The notes under the pieces are model-generated. The model was not told the origin of the DNA. It saw only the letters and a list, made by a program, of their open reading frames with translations, and made no database searches. From Neobacillus sp. PS3-40 (GTDB lineage: Bacteria > Bacillota > Bacilli > Bacillales > Cytobacillaceae), in the NCBI RefSeq assembly GCF_030915485.1, contig NZ_CP133266.1:1612001-1676000 (forward strand): a stretch of 64,000 bases of DNA, written 5' to 3'. Below, piece after piece: positions 51,447 to 63,399 of the stretch. Within the stretch, counting starts at the first letter, position 1, and every line of letters begins with the position of its first letter. Both the position numbers and the translations under genes were made by a program.

Positions 51447-51971
51447 ATTATCGTGTCAAAATCCTGTCCACGATATTTACACTGGTGAAAGTAGCACCCT
51501 CATTTATTCATGATAGCATATGTGTTTAATTTTTCCATTGGAAATACTCCATTTTAAACCATCATAAAATTATTCTGTGGATTAACTCCAAAAATATAGG
51601 TTTTTCATGCGAGCTTTTTGGGATTAATTTGATCATTTAATAACCCGTTTAAGTTTTGGCTATATTTTAAGGGGGTTTTGGCAATTTATTGAAGGGTTTT
51701 GGCTAATTAGACATTTTTTAGTAAAAGTTACACTAATAAAGGAGTTAAAAGGGGTATCGACTTAGTCAACCTCGACTACTACTTACGGCCGTTCTTTGAT
51801 TTCATCCAAAGAACCGTACCTACCAGATGGTAAGTGGTTTCATTTTTTTTGTAACACTTTTTAAACGAATAGCGAATATTATACGACCGTCTTTAGTTAA
51901 AATACAACACAAAATTTATAGGCAAAAGGCTGTAAAAGAACGTCCTTTAACGTTACCTCTTGTTTATCGCC
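51447..51971. other. Gene-free stretch at the left of the island
   Basis: No supported ORF. A hairpin GTTCTTTG/CAAAGAAC (about 51790-51811) is followed by a second one, AACC...ACCAGATGGT...GGTT, and eight T (to about 51852). Together they look like an orphan terminator or leader on the + strand with no gene behind it. Confidence 0.4.
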
Positions 51972-52388
51972 ACGAGCTTTGTCAATCTCGTTAGTTTGTC
52001 AACCATTCCATATGATAACTATCCCTGTCATGTAAAATGTCATCTCGCCCATTTCTATTTCTTATTCAGTTCCGCCAAGTATCAAGATGATACTCCTTGA
52101 TGGTACAACCATAATGAGCTTTCGATTTTCAAGTAAATCATTTTCTTTTTGTCTCACTCAAAAACCCTCACTTTCTTTTTATTCACTAGATTTATGTATC
52201 TGTATCGTTACCATCTTTAGCATTACGAGCTTTGTCATTGTCTTTAGTTTGTAGGTTTTGCAGTATAATAAGTCCTCTTGGCATGTAAAATGTCATCTCG
52301 CCTATTTTTTCTTATTATTTTCACAAACACAGTACTAAAACAGAATGCCTTGAAGGTACTACCTTCATGAGCTATGAATTTCATACAA
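51972..52388. repeat. Two degenerate direct copies, about 165 bp each, offset 253 bp
   Basis: Copy 1 (51972-52140) and copy 2 (52225-52388) share ACGAGCTTTGTCA, TTAGTTTGT, CATGTAAAATGTCATCTCGC, CCTTGA-GGTAC and ATGAGCT in the same order with diverged sequence between. No intact ORF in either. They lie downstream of the toxin/immunity genes. Confidence 0.55.
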
Positions 52389-52432
52389 TTTTTTTTAGTT
52401 GTCCAATGCATAAATTTCTTACAAAAAAAACA

Positions 52433-52472
52433 AAAAGCACTTGTGCCTATAGTAGACAAATCAAGTGCTTTA
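52433..52472 (-). terminator. Terminator of the toxin-immunity operon
   Basis: Stem AAAGCACTTG/CAAGTGCTTT (52434-52443 with 52462-52471); on the minus strand a TTTGTTTTTTTTG tail follows. About 60 bp past the immunity gene stop. Confidence 0.75.
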
Positions 52473-52532
52473 TTCAATGTTTTACTTCCTGTATAGTTTA
52501 GTTGTGTAACTTAAGATTTCCGTAAATAAAAT

Positions 52533-53141
52533 CTATATAGAGCCTTTAAAAACATCTACATCGTTTTCGTTTAATACTGCTTTTATTTCATTACCTTCAA
52601 AAACAACCATATAGTCATTTGGTAAAGCAAGAACTTGAATGATTTCTGGTCTAATTTTTAGTAGTTGATAAGCATATAGAGCATACAACTCTGTAGGATT
52701 ATTATCCTCTACAGAGCCTATATACCAACCTGAATCTCCTTTTTCAACATCTCCATTTCTTTGTAAATATATTTTCTCGAGTTCTAGTACACCTTTAGAA
52801 AGTATGATTTTATCACTAAATTTTATTGATAAACCATCGACATTTATCTTTCTCAAAAAATGACCTTGTTCTAGTTGTACCCACAATGCTAAAGTTAAAT
52901 CTTCTGTTATATCTTCAAATGGATTTCTAGTGTAATCAGGAGTAGTCAATATAAAATTCCCGGTTTCTCTCTCATGTAAATGATAGACGGACCAACCAAC
53001 TTGTAGAGAGAATCCATGAATTAATTTATTACGATCTACCTGTTCTAATATAGCAAACAAAATTTCTATTTGAGGTTCTAATTCTTTTTCAGCAGTCACT
53101 ATAATGGTTTTACCCATAATAATCTTTTCAAATTTATTCAT
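52533..53141 (-). CDS. Probable immunity protein (Imm33/DUF2185-like C-terminus)
   Basis: 202 residues. Its ATG overlaps the toxin's TAA stop by one base (TAATG), which implies translational coupling. N-terminal half: GKTIIVTAEKELEPQIEILFAILEQ and HGFSLQVGWSVYHLHE. The C-terminal half has DSGWYIGSVEDNNPTELYAL, then LLKIRPEIIQVLALP and ENDVDVFKGS, which resembles the DUF2185/Imm33 pattern (DSGW, then I-x-P-x-I-x-LL/LA-x-P). No signal peptide, acidic: suited to neutralise a nuclease in the cytosol. The pairing with the HNH toxin is inferred from position and overlap. Complete and apparently intact, unlike its partner. Confidence 0.7.
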   Translation of the reverse strand: MNKFEKIIMGKTIIVTAEKELEPQIEILFAILEQVDRNKLIHGFSLQVGWSVYHLHERETGNFILTTPDYTRNPFEDITEDLTLALWVQLEQGHFLRKINVDGLSIKFSDKIILSKGVLELEKIYLQRNGDVEKGDSGWYIGSVEDNNPTELYALYAYQLLKIRPEIIQVLALPNDYMVVFEGNEIKAVLNENDVDVFKGSI

Positions 53142-54418
53142 TACCTCAACCTCTCTTCTATAGCTACATTTAGAGCTTCTCTAGCTTGTTTCTCTTTTTC
53201 TAGCATTTCCATTCTAACATTAACAGGAACCTCTCCCATCTTAGAATGTCCTTTCCAATCAGCCCAACTATGAGCCCCCTTAAATGCATTCGAAGATTTT
53301 CCAAGACCAGCAAAATTATCTTTTAGATTTAGAATTTCTATTTGTTGTTCTCTAGTTAACCTACTGAATCCATCCATTTCAGTTATTTCTTTCATTGAAA
53401 CAATATGGTCTGCTTCAAACTTATCAACTTCATACCCGTATACTGGGTCTACTTTAGGACCATCTGGATTAACCATTTTTCTTATATCGTTACTTGGTGT
53501 CTTTTTCCTCAAATTTTTATATTCATCTTTTGTAATACCATTACCCGTACCCTTAGCTGCTACCGCCTCCGTGCCGTTGGCTCCTGCGTGCTCTCCAGAC
53601 TTTATCAAAGAACCGTTGCTCTTGGATGCGGTCTGCTTCACTCCCACAACACTCACCGTTTCTCGTCTACCAACCCCAGCCAAGGCTAGTTTACTCTCTC
53701 CACCATTATCTAACGTTGACCGTACTGTTTGCAACAACCTTTTGCCACCTTGAGCGGCAAATTTAATATCACTGCGGGTAACATTAACCAAGTCCTTTAC
53801 CTTCGATAGCTCCGCCTCAGGTGCCGTGGTCAAACCAAGTCCTGTTGATACAGCTAGATACGCAACATCACCGGCTTGTCCACCATATTTCTTTGCCATA
53901 TTTTCCGCAAAATTGTGCGTTCCTACCTTAGAGAGGTTCCCATTGAAAATGCTTGCCAGATCACCCGCAACGGTTTCCGATGTGGCGAGGCCAAATACCG
54001 TTCCACCGACCGTCTCGGCTGCTCCGCCTACTACAGACAGCAGTGCCTCCCCTGTCTTCAACGGATGCTTAGCGAGATTTTCTACACCTTTTGCCACCTT
54101 TGAGTCAGCAATATCCTTACCCACATGTTTTCCAAAAGCCATCATGCTCTCTGTATATTTAGAAATGGCCGTTTTCATTTGTTTCACAGCTTGTTCCTGA
54201 TTTTTAACTTCTTTGTCCACAGCGTGGGATACTTCATGGGCCACATTCTTAACTGAATTTTCTACAGATTTCCCCACTTTTTTAGCGGCATGCTCAACTT
54301 GTCCAACTACATGACGAATGTCTTTGGCCACTGATTTTTCTGCATGCGCCACCTCATGGGCCACGTTTTTGGCTGTATGTTCTATCGATTTTTCCACGCC
54401 TTTAGCAACATGTTCCAC
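53141..54418 (-). pseudogene. Polymorphic toxin, C-terminal part with HNH-like nuclease domain (out of frame with its N-terminus)
   Basis: 425 codons. It begins at a GTG inside the 120-bp repeat array without a ribosome site, so it is not a natural start. Order: the last helical repeats (about 1-65), a linker (AISKYTESMMAFGKHVGK), a Gly/Ala-rich pre-toxin region (LLSVVGGAAETVGGTVFGLA ... KYGGQAGDVAYLAVSTGLGL, about 120-200), and a C-terminal nuclease-like domain (about 320-425): VDKFEADHIVSMKEI (the DH of an HNH/Endo VII fold), NLKDNFAGLGKSSNAFKG and AHSWADWKGHS. Expected activity is DNA or RNA cleavage in competitor cells. The frame links to the N-terminal part only if two one-base deletions are compensated. 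Confidence 0.72.
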
Positions 54419-54838
54419 TTTCCCGCTACGCGATGGACAGTTTTCGCCACTGATTTTTCTGCATGCACCACCTCATGGGCCACGTTTTTGGCTGTATGTT
54501 CTATCGATTTTTCCACGCCTTTAGCAACATGTTCCACTTTCCCGCTACGCGATGGACAGTTTTCGCCACTGATTTTTCTGCATGCGCCACCTCATGGGCC
54601 ACGTTTTTGGCTGTGTGTTCTATTGATTTTTCCACGCCTTTAGCAGCATGTTCCACTTTCCCTGCTACACGATGGGCGGTTTTCGCCACTGATTTTTCTG
54701 CATGCGCCACCTTATGGGCCACGTTTTTGGCTGTATGTTCTACTGTTTTTTCTACTTTCTTGGCAGCATGTTCCACTTGTTTTTCAACATGATGAACTGT
54801 TTTAGCAACAGATTTTTCAGCATGAGCTACTTCATGTG
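54301..54838 (-). repeat. Tandem array of 120-bp units, two of them 119 bp
   Basis: Recurring CCACGTTTTTGGCTGTATGT blocks start at 54361, 54480, 54599 and 54719 and in a variant at 54839, giving unit lengths 119, 119, 120 and 120. In the 119-bp units the + strand has CCCGCTAC where the 120-bp unit has CCCTGCTAC. The two 119-bp units differ from each other at only a few bases. Confidence 0.88.
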
Positions 54839-55088
54839 CCACATTCTTAGCTGTATGTTCTACACTTTTTTCCGCTGAATGAAATGCATGCTTAGCTTCT
54901 TTACTAACCTTAACTGTGTCGTGAGCAACAGCTTTAGCTGTGTGCTCCACTTGTTTTTCGACATGATGGACGGCTTTTGCCACTGACTTTTCTGCATGGG
55001 CTACCTCATGTGCAGCCTTTTTGGCTGTGTGTTCTACACTCCTTTCTACTGAATGAAATGCATGACCTATTGAACTAAAAACAGACAA
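54501..55088 (-). pseudogene. Polymorphic toxin, N-terminal part: 40-residue amphipathic helical repeats, frameshifted end
   Basis: TTG start with GGGGGAGG eight bases upstream, so this is the real translation start. Residues 1-184 consist of 40-residue repeats of the type SVEHTAKNVAHEVAHAEKSV followed by AKTVHHVEKQVEHAAKKVEK. They are rich in His, Lys, Ala and Val with no Cys. Val spacing alternates 7 and 4 (an 11-residue period), which predicts a long amphipathic helix or right-handed coiled coil. After HRVAGK the frame is lost and a short junk end (WNMLLKAWKNR) leads to a stop. No signal peptide, LXG or WXG motif: an N-terminal module I do not recognise. Followed by the HNH part in another frame. 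Confidence 0.7.
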
Positions 55089-55099
55089 GACTTCTTCCT

Positions 55100-55639
55100 C
55101 CCCCTAGAATTAAAGTTGGATGGGAATTGAATATTATTACTCAATATCCAATAGTATCCAATATTATTATCAGGTTTATCTTGTTTTCTTCTTAGTCATT
55201 TATTAAAAAATGGGTATAAAGTAGTGTATTTACTTTTTCATTGTTGCTAAGTTTTACAGAATTAGTGTTGAATGTTAACCAACCAGCCACATTAATGTCC
55301 AAAAAAGTACACTCTATAAAATAAATATTAATGAGATAACAAACTCTAAATTTGCCTAATAAGATATGAATATGAAATTCCCCCCACCCTGTTGTCTCTC
55401 AAATAAAAAAGATCAATTTCTGTATATTTAAGAGTTGATAGTAGAAAGAAAGAAAAGCCCCGCAAAAATTTTACTCTCCACAGGGCTTTCCAATATTTAA
55501 ATCGAGTAAGTGGGACGAGGGACCTGTCCCTTCGTCCCACACATTGCATATAATACACTTGCAGTTGAACAAACAGCATTTTTTATTTTAACGTATGAGA
55601 TTCATAACTAACACTATTCTACTTGGGAATCCGATGTAA
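55100..55639. other. Gene-free stretch upstream of the toxin
   Basis: AT-rich, with a direct short repeat (CCAATAGTATCCAATATTATTA) that may belong to the toxin promoter region. A terminator-like stem GAAAGCCC.../...GGGGCTTTTC lies near 55455-55493. An inverted repeat GTGGGACGA/TCGTCCCAC lies near 55510-55541. No supported gene. Confidence 0.45.
55510..55541. repeat. GC-rich short palindrome
   Basis: GTGGGACGAGGGAC-CT-GTCCCTTCGTCCCAC: 14-bp arms with one mismatch around a two-base centre. It resembles small repetitive palindromes scattered in bacilli; no T-run follows. Confidence 0.6.
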
Positions 55640-56154
55640 GAAAAAGACAACACAGCTTACGGAGCATTAAGGTGGACGGATCTTAATGGAGACAAAATTA
55701 CGATTGAACGGCAGACAAGAAGAGATGATAGCAACAATGTAACCCTAACTACATTAAAAAATCATCCTCTTACCGAATGATTTCATTAGAAGGTTGGATC
55801 CCATGAGGAACTGTTACCGTTATTAAAGTAATTTAAAATTAAACAAAAGGAATTTATTCTAGGTAATAAAAGCTTCAGAAAAAATGAGGACACATTATTT
55901 TTCAAAACTATAACGGCCATTATTTAACCCCTTCTACAGTTCGAGATTATTGTAAAAAAGCTGGTGTTGAATATAAAGGTACACAGGGGTTTAGACACAC
56001 TCATGCAGTATTGCTGCTTGAATCTGGTGCAAGCATAAAATTCTTCTTGCAACGTCCTGGCTATAAAACGATAAAAACAACACCTGACACCTATCTCGAT
56101 ATAGCCGAAAAAAATAGAAGAAGACGAACTCAAAAAGTTCGCCTTCTACACTAA
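55640..56154 (+). pseudogene. Decayed tyrosine recombinase (phage/ICE-type integrase)
   Basis: Two recognisable pieces in different frames. First YGALRWTDLNGDKITIERQT (from about 55658), the N-terminal part of the catalytic domain, ending in stops near 55780. Then, from about 55902, NGHYLTPSTVRDYCKKAG, GTQGFRHTHAVLLLESGASI (with the catalytic Arg of the R-H-T-H box) and TIKTTPDTYLDIAEKN, running to a stop at 56152-56154. The usual GH(K/x)xxxTT box reads GYK, so a catalytic His is lost as well. At least two frameshifts or stops separate the parts. It is the relic of the element that probably brought the toxin island. Confidence 0.75.
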
Positions 56155-56239
56155 ACATAAAATCTGAATCGGCACGCTTAGCTTATTGCATATTATTAAA
56201 TCGCTCAGAAATGTTGCTGAAACAACGTTTTTGGGCGGT

Positions 56240-57637
56240 TTAACCGATGGAACCTTCCATCTCGAACTTGATCAGGCGGTTCATTTCAACAGCATATTCC
56301 ATTGGCAATTCTTTTGTAAATGGCTCAATAAAGCCCATAACAATCATTTCTGTTGCTTCAGTTTCAGAAATACCACGGCTCATCAAATAGAAGAGCTGCT
56401 CTTCTGACACTTTAGAAACCTTTGCTTCATGTTCAAGCGAAATATTATCATTTAAGATTTCATTATACGGAATCGTATCTGATGTAGATTTATTATCCAT
56501 GATGAGCGTATCACATTCGATGTTTGAACGTGCCCCGTCCGCTTTTCGTCCAAAATGCACCAATCCACGGTACGTTACTTTACCACCATGTTTGGAGATT
56601 GATTTTGAGACAATTGTGGATGAAGTATTTGGAGCCAAATGAACCATTTTTGCTCCTGCATCCTGATGTTGACCATTGCCTGCAATTGCAATCGATAAAG
56701 TCATACCACGAGCACCTTCACCTTTTAAAATTACGGCAGGATACTTCATCGTTAATTTTGAACCAATATTTCCATCAATCCATTCCATTGTTGCGTTTGC
56801 TTCACAAACTGCACGTTTGGTAACAAGATTGTAGACATTATTTGCCCAGTTTTGAATTGTTGTGTAGCGGCAGTAGCCACCCTTTTTAATGATAATTTCA
56901 ACAACGGCACTATGTAGAGAGTTCGTTGTATAAACAGGAGCCGTACATCCTTCTACATAATGAACGTGTGCGCCTTCATCAACAATAATTAATGTCCGTT
57001 CAAATTGTCCCATATTTTCAGAGTTAATACGGAAATACGCCTGTAATGGAGTATCCACTTTAACTCCTTTTGGAACATAAATGAATGAACCACCAGACCA
57101 TACTGCAGAATTTAGTGCAGAGAACTTGTTATCAGTTGGTGGAATTGTTTTTCCAAAGTGTTCACGGAAAATATCTTCATTTTCTCTTAGGGCAGAATCC
57201 GTATCTTTAAATACGATACCTAATTCTTCAAGTTCCACCTTCATATTATGGTAAACAACCTCTGATTCGTACTGGGCAGAAACACCAGCAAGATATTTTT
57301 GCTCAGCTTCTGGAATCCCAAGCTTATCAAATGTCGCTTTAATCTCTTCAGGGACTTCATCCCAATTTTTCTCAGATTTTTCAGACGGCTTGACATAATA
57401 AGTAATTTCATCGAAATTTAATGATGCCATATCGCCGCCCCATTGTGGCATTGGCATACTATAGAAATGATCCAATGATTTTAAACGAAAATCAAGCATC
57501 CACTGCGGCTCTTTTTTCATTTTTGAAATTTCTTCAACGATTTCACGTGTCAAACCGCGTTTTGATCGGAAAATGGAAACGTCTTTATCGGAAAATCCAT
57601 ATTTATAATCACCGATTTCCGGCATTTTTTTCGCCAT
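56240..57637 (-). CDS. sufB: SufB, Fe-S cluster scaffold subunit
   Basis: 465 residues from the ATG with AAAGGAGGAAAACACG upstream; an earlier in-frame start at 57691 has none. Contains the FeS assembly core: [32 protein letters not shown] (about 240-255, conserved Cys), [32 protein letters not shown] and [13 protein letters not shown], ending [22 protein letters not shown]. With SufC and SufD it forms the SufBCD scaffold that builds [4Fe-4S] clusters. Last gene of the five-gene operon, about 160 bp after sufU. Confidence 0.96.
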   Translation of the reverse strand: MAKKMPEIGDYKYGFSDKDVSIFRSKRGLTREIVEEISKMKKEPQWMLDFRLKSLDHFYSMPMPQWGGDMASLNFDEITYYVKPSEKSEKNWDEVPEEIKATFDKLGIPEAEQKYLAGVSAQYESEVVYHNMKVELEELGIVFKDTDSALRENEDIFREHFGKTIPPTDNKFSALNSAVWSGGSFIYVPKGVKVDTPLQAYFRINSENMGQFERTLIIVDEGAHVHYVEGCTAPVYTTNSLHSAVVEIIIKKGGYCRYTTIQNWANNVYNLVTKRAVCEANATMEWIDGNIGSKLTMKYPAVILKGEGARGMTLSIAIAGNGQHQDAGAKMVHLAPNTSSTIVSKSISKHGGKVTYRGLVHFGRKADGARSNIECDTLIMDNKSTSDTIPYNEILNDNISLEHEAKVSKVSEEQLFYLMSRGISETEATEMIVMGFIEPFTKELPMEYAVEMNRLIKFEMEGSIG

Positions 57638-57798
57638 CGTGTTTTCCTCCTTTACGTAATAGAAACCGCAACAAGCCTTTGGAAAAAGCAATGCTTGTTC
57701 CCGCTGATACCTTTTAGAAGCCGCCCTTAAGGTTTAAACCCCAAAATGAAAGGCTCGCTGACTCTTGTCAACACATGTACGTAGTTTCTATTTTTATT

Positions 57799-60762
<2,964 letters not shown>

Positions 60763-60779
60763 TATGATCCTCCTAACGC

Positions 60780-61565
60780 TTATCCTTCTTGCCCTACTGT
60801 TTCATCTTCAATTCCAAGTTCTTGCTTGATCCAGTCATATCCTTCTGCTTCTAAACGTTGTACAAGTTCAGATCCACCAGACTTAACAACTCGACCTTGC
60901 ATCATTACATGAACATAGTCAGGAGTAATATAATCAAGAAGGCGTTGATAGTGTGTTATGACCATGCAGCCAAAGTCTTCACCGCGCATTTCGTTAATAC
61001 CCTTCGATACAACTTTCAACGCATCAATATCTAATCCAGAGTCAATCTCATCCAAAATAGCAATCCTTGGCTTTAATAACATAAGTTGTAGAATTTCATT
61101 GCGTTTTTTCTCGCCACCAGAGAAGCCTTCATTCAGATATCGTTGTGCCATATCAAGATCCATTTCAAGATATTCCATTTTTGCATCCATTTGACGGATA
61201 AATTTCATAAGAGAAATTTCATTGCCTTCTCCTAGACGGCTATTTATGGCTGAACGTAAAAAGTCGGCATTTGTTACCCCATTAATTTCACTAGGGTATT
61301 GCATAGCTAAAAATAGGCCAGCTCTTGCTCGCTCGTCAACAGCCATTTCTAATACATTCTCTCCATCTAAGGTAATGCTTCCGCTTGTTACTTCATATTT
61401 TGGATGACCCATAATCGCAGAAGATAAAGTAGATTTACCAGTACCATTTGGCCCCATTATTGCATGGATTTCTCCACCCTTTATTTCAAGGTTTACACCC
61501 TTTAAAATTTCTTTCCCATCAATTGCCACATGAAGATCCTTAATCGTCAATGTTGAACCAGCCAT
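60780..61565 (-). CDS. sufC: SufC, ABC-type ATPase of the Suf complex
   Basis: 261 residues. Walker A GPNGTGKST (about 38-46), a Q-loop, the signature NEGFSGGEKKRNEILQL (about 148) and Walker B IAILDEIDSGLD (about 173), with His in VITHYQRLL. It drives SufBCD conformational change by ATP hydrolysis; it is soluble, not a transporter. First gene of sufC-sufD-sufS-sufU-sufB. AGGTATAAAT precedes the ATG. Three 11-bp direct repeats lie upstream. Confidence 0.96.
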   Translation of the reverse strand: MAGSTLTIKDLHVAIDGKEILKGVNLEIKGGEIHAIMGPNGTGKSTLSSAIMGHPKYEVTSGSITLDGENVLEMAVDERARAGLFLAMQYPSEINGVTNADFLRSAINSRLGEGNEISLMKFIRQMDAKMEYLEMDLDMAQRYLNEGFSGGEKKRNEILQLMLLKPRIAILDEIDSGLDIDALKVVSKGINEMRGEDFGCMVITHYQRLLDYITPDYVHVMMQGRVVKSGGSELVQRLEAEGYDWIKQELGIEDETVGQEG

Positions 61566-61598
61566 ATTTATACCTCCGCTACATAAAGAAAATTTAAG

Positions 61599-61664
61599 TT
61601 TTTTATATCCTATAAACTATGGATCGTAATTCTATTTCTCAATCTATTCTCACTCTATTCTCAT
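61599..61664 (-). promoter_or_regulatory. Candidate suf promoter with three 11-bp direct repeats
   Basis: On the minus strand TGAGAATAGAG, TGAGAATAGAT and TGAGAAATAGAA follow each other (61631-61664 on the + strand), spaced by one helical turn. The last copy overlaps TTGAGA, a possible -35, followed after 17 bases by TAGTTT. It could bind an iron or Fe-S responsive regulator. No clear Fur box. Confidence 0.45.
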
Positions 61665-61826
61665 TACAATCTTATATCAAATGAAATCTATTAGCAACAG
61701 TAAAACAGTGATAAAGGTCACAAAAATTTGTTGCGGATTTTTGCGTACCTTTCGTTAATATCAGAACTTGACTATACACCAATATTTTTTCCTAGGTGGA
61801 CTGTTTCAATGTACATTTATAAAAGG

Positions 61827-61858
61827 AAAAAGCCAGTGAAAACTGTCACTGGCTTTTC
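61827..61858 (-). terminator. Terminator of metQ operon
   Basis: Stem AAAAGCCAGTG/CACTGGCTTTT, T-rich on the minus strand, about 22 bp past the metQ stop. Confidence 0.8.
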
Positions 61859-61879
61859 GCAATTCTTCTATATTATATA

Positions 61880-62716
61880 TTATTCAGAAACTGGTACTAC
61901 TGCACCTTTGTATTTTTCAAGAATGAAATCTTGAATTTTTTTAGAATGAAGTACTTCTACAAGCGTTTTGATTTCCTTTTTGTTTTCGTCACCCTTACGA
62001 ACGGCAATAATATTTACATATGGTGAATTCTTATCTTCAATTGCAATTGAGTCTTTAATTGGATTTAAACCTGCATCAATAGCGTAGTTAGAGTTAATTA
62101 ATACGGCATCGCCTTCACCATTGTTATAAATTTGTGGTAAAAGGGAAGCTTCATATTTAGTATCAAACTTAAGGTTTTTGGAATTTTCAACTACATCATT
62201 AAGTGTTGCAGTCGTTTTGTCGATACCTTCTTTTAACTTAATTAAACCTTCTTTTTCAAGCAATGATAATAAACGTCCATGGTCAGCTACAGAGTTGCTC
62301 ATAATCAAATGTGCACCTTTAGGAAGGTCCTTTAAATTGTGATATTTTTTAGAATAAACACCAATTGGCTCAATATGGATACCGCCTGCATTTACAAAAT
62401 CATATCCATTTTCTTTAATTTGTGATTTTAAATAAGGGATATGTTGGAAATAGTTTGCATCTAATTCCTTTGATTCTAAAGCTTTGTTAGGCAAAACATA
62501 ATCTTGGAATTTCTTAATGACTAGGTCGATTCCTTTATCTTTTAAAATTGGCTTTGCTTCTTCCAAAATTTCAGCATGTGGGACATTGGATGCACCAACC
62601 ACTAATTTTGTTAACCCGTCTTTTTTGCCTCCATCAGACTTGTCATTAGAACTTCCACAAGCTGCTAATACAAATGCAAGTGATAATGATAAAATAACCC
62701 CTAACCATCTTTTCAT
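61880..62716 (-). CDS. metQ: MetQ, methionine-binding lipoprotein
   Basis: 278 residues. Lipoprotein signal LSLSLAFVLAACGSS (modified Cys about residue 20), then an NlpA-type two-lobe domain: VGASNVPHAEILEEAKPIL, DLVIKKFQDYVLPNKAL, DANYFQHIPYL and EPIGVYSKKYHNLKDLPKGA. It captures D/L-methionine outside the membrane and hands it to MetP. Last gene of metN-metP-metQ, 14 bp after metP, with AGGAGAGATTAAT upstream. Confidence 0.94.
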   Translation of the reverse strand: MKRWLGVILSLSLAFVLAACGSSNDKSDGGKKDGLTKLVVGASNVPHAEILEEAKPILKDKGIDLVIKKFQDYVLPNKALESKELDANYFQHIPYLKSQIKENGYDFVNAGGIHIEPIGVYSKKYHNLKDLPKGAHLIMSNSVADHGRLLSLLEKEGLIKLKEGIDKTTATLNDVVENSKNLKFDTKYEASLLPQIYNNGEGDAVLINSNYAIDAGLNPIKDSIAIEDKNSPYVNIIAVRKGDENKKEIKTLVEVLHSKKIQDFILEKYKGAVVPVSE

Positions 62717-62730
62717 ATTAATCTCTCCTT

Positions 62731-63399
62731 TTATCTTTTATCTAATTTTGAAGTGATAAAATCACCAATAAACTGAAGAACAAATACAATAATTAAAATA
62801 ATAATTGTCGCAATTAACGTTACATCGCCTTGATTTCTTTGAAACCCTTCAAGGTAGGCAAGGTCCCCGAGTCCACCTGCGCCAATAACACCTGCCATCG
62901 CTGTATAACCAACAAGGGCAATGGCTGTCACGGTAATTCCCGAAACAAGAGCGGGCATGGATTCTGGAAGCAAAACCTTCCATATAATAGTACCCGTTGT
63001 TGCACCCATCGACTTAGCTGCTTCAATAACTCCTTTGTCTATTTCTCTAAGACCAATCTCAACCATCCGAGCATAAAATGGTGCTGCCCCAATAATAAGT
63101 GCAGGGAGTGCTGCATTTTCACCAATCATTGTGTGGACTAAGAATTTTGTGAATGGTATTAATAAAACAATTAGGATAATAAATGGAATGGACCTAAATA
63201 CATTTACTACAGCACTTATAACAGTATTAATTGGTCTGTTTTCCCACAAATTCCCTTTAGTAGTAAGGAATAATAATAAACCAAGTAAAGTTCCTATAAT
63301 AAAGGTAGAAAGAACAGAAATCCCTGTCATATATAAGGTTTCCTTTGTTGCCTCCCACATAGCGATCCAATCAATATTTTGGAAGTATTGATTATTCAC
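62731..63399 (-). CDS. metP: MetP, methionine ABC permease
   Basis: 222 residues, GTG start overlapping the metN stop by 8 bases, with GGAGG upstream within metN. Five membrane helices and the EAA loop YARMVEIGLREIDKGVIEAAKSMGA (about 132-156) that docks on MetN; GYTAMAGVIGAGGLGDLA follows. Homodimeric permease of the MetNPQ importer. Confidence 0.94.
   Translation of the reverse strand: MNNQYFQNIDWIAMWEATKETLYMTGISVLSTFIIGTLLGLLLFLTTKGNLWENRPINTVISAVVNVFRSIPFIILIVLLIPFTKFLVHTMIGENAALPALIIGAAPFYARMVEIGLREIDKGVIEAAKSMGATTGTIIWKVLLPESMPALVSGITVTAIALVGYTAMAGVIGAGGLGDLAYLEGFQRNQGDVTLIATIIILIIVFVLQFIGDFITSKLDKR

Noticed and set aside
52244-52477. 77-codon minus-strand frame downstream of the immunity gene
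   Set aside because: Its start is inside the operon terminator hairpin and the rest lies in the degenerate duplicated block; no ribosome site.
53141-54418. HNH part as an independently translated toxin
   Set aside because: Its only early start is a GTG inside the repeat with no ribosome site; the true start with GGGGGAGG is at 55088 in another frame.
54318-54792. Overlapping + strand reading frames of 68-109 codons with Cys/Phe-rich repeats
   Set aside because: They are antisense to the 120-bp toxin repeats; absence of stops is due to the repeat itself, and no ribosome sites precede them.
55346-55579. 77-codon minus-strand frame
   Set aside because: It runs through the GC-rich palindrome and a hairpin; no ribosome site and no coherent protein features.
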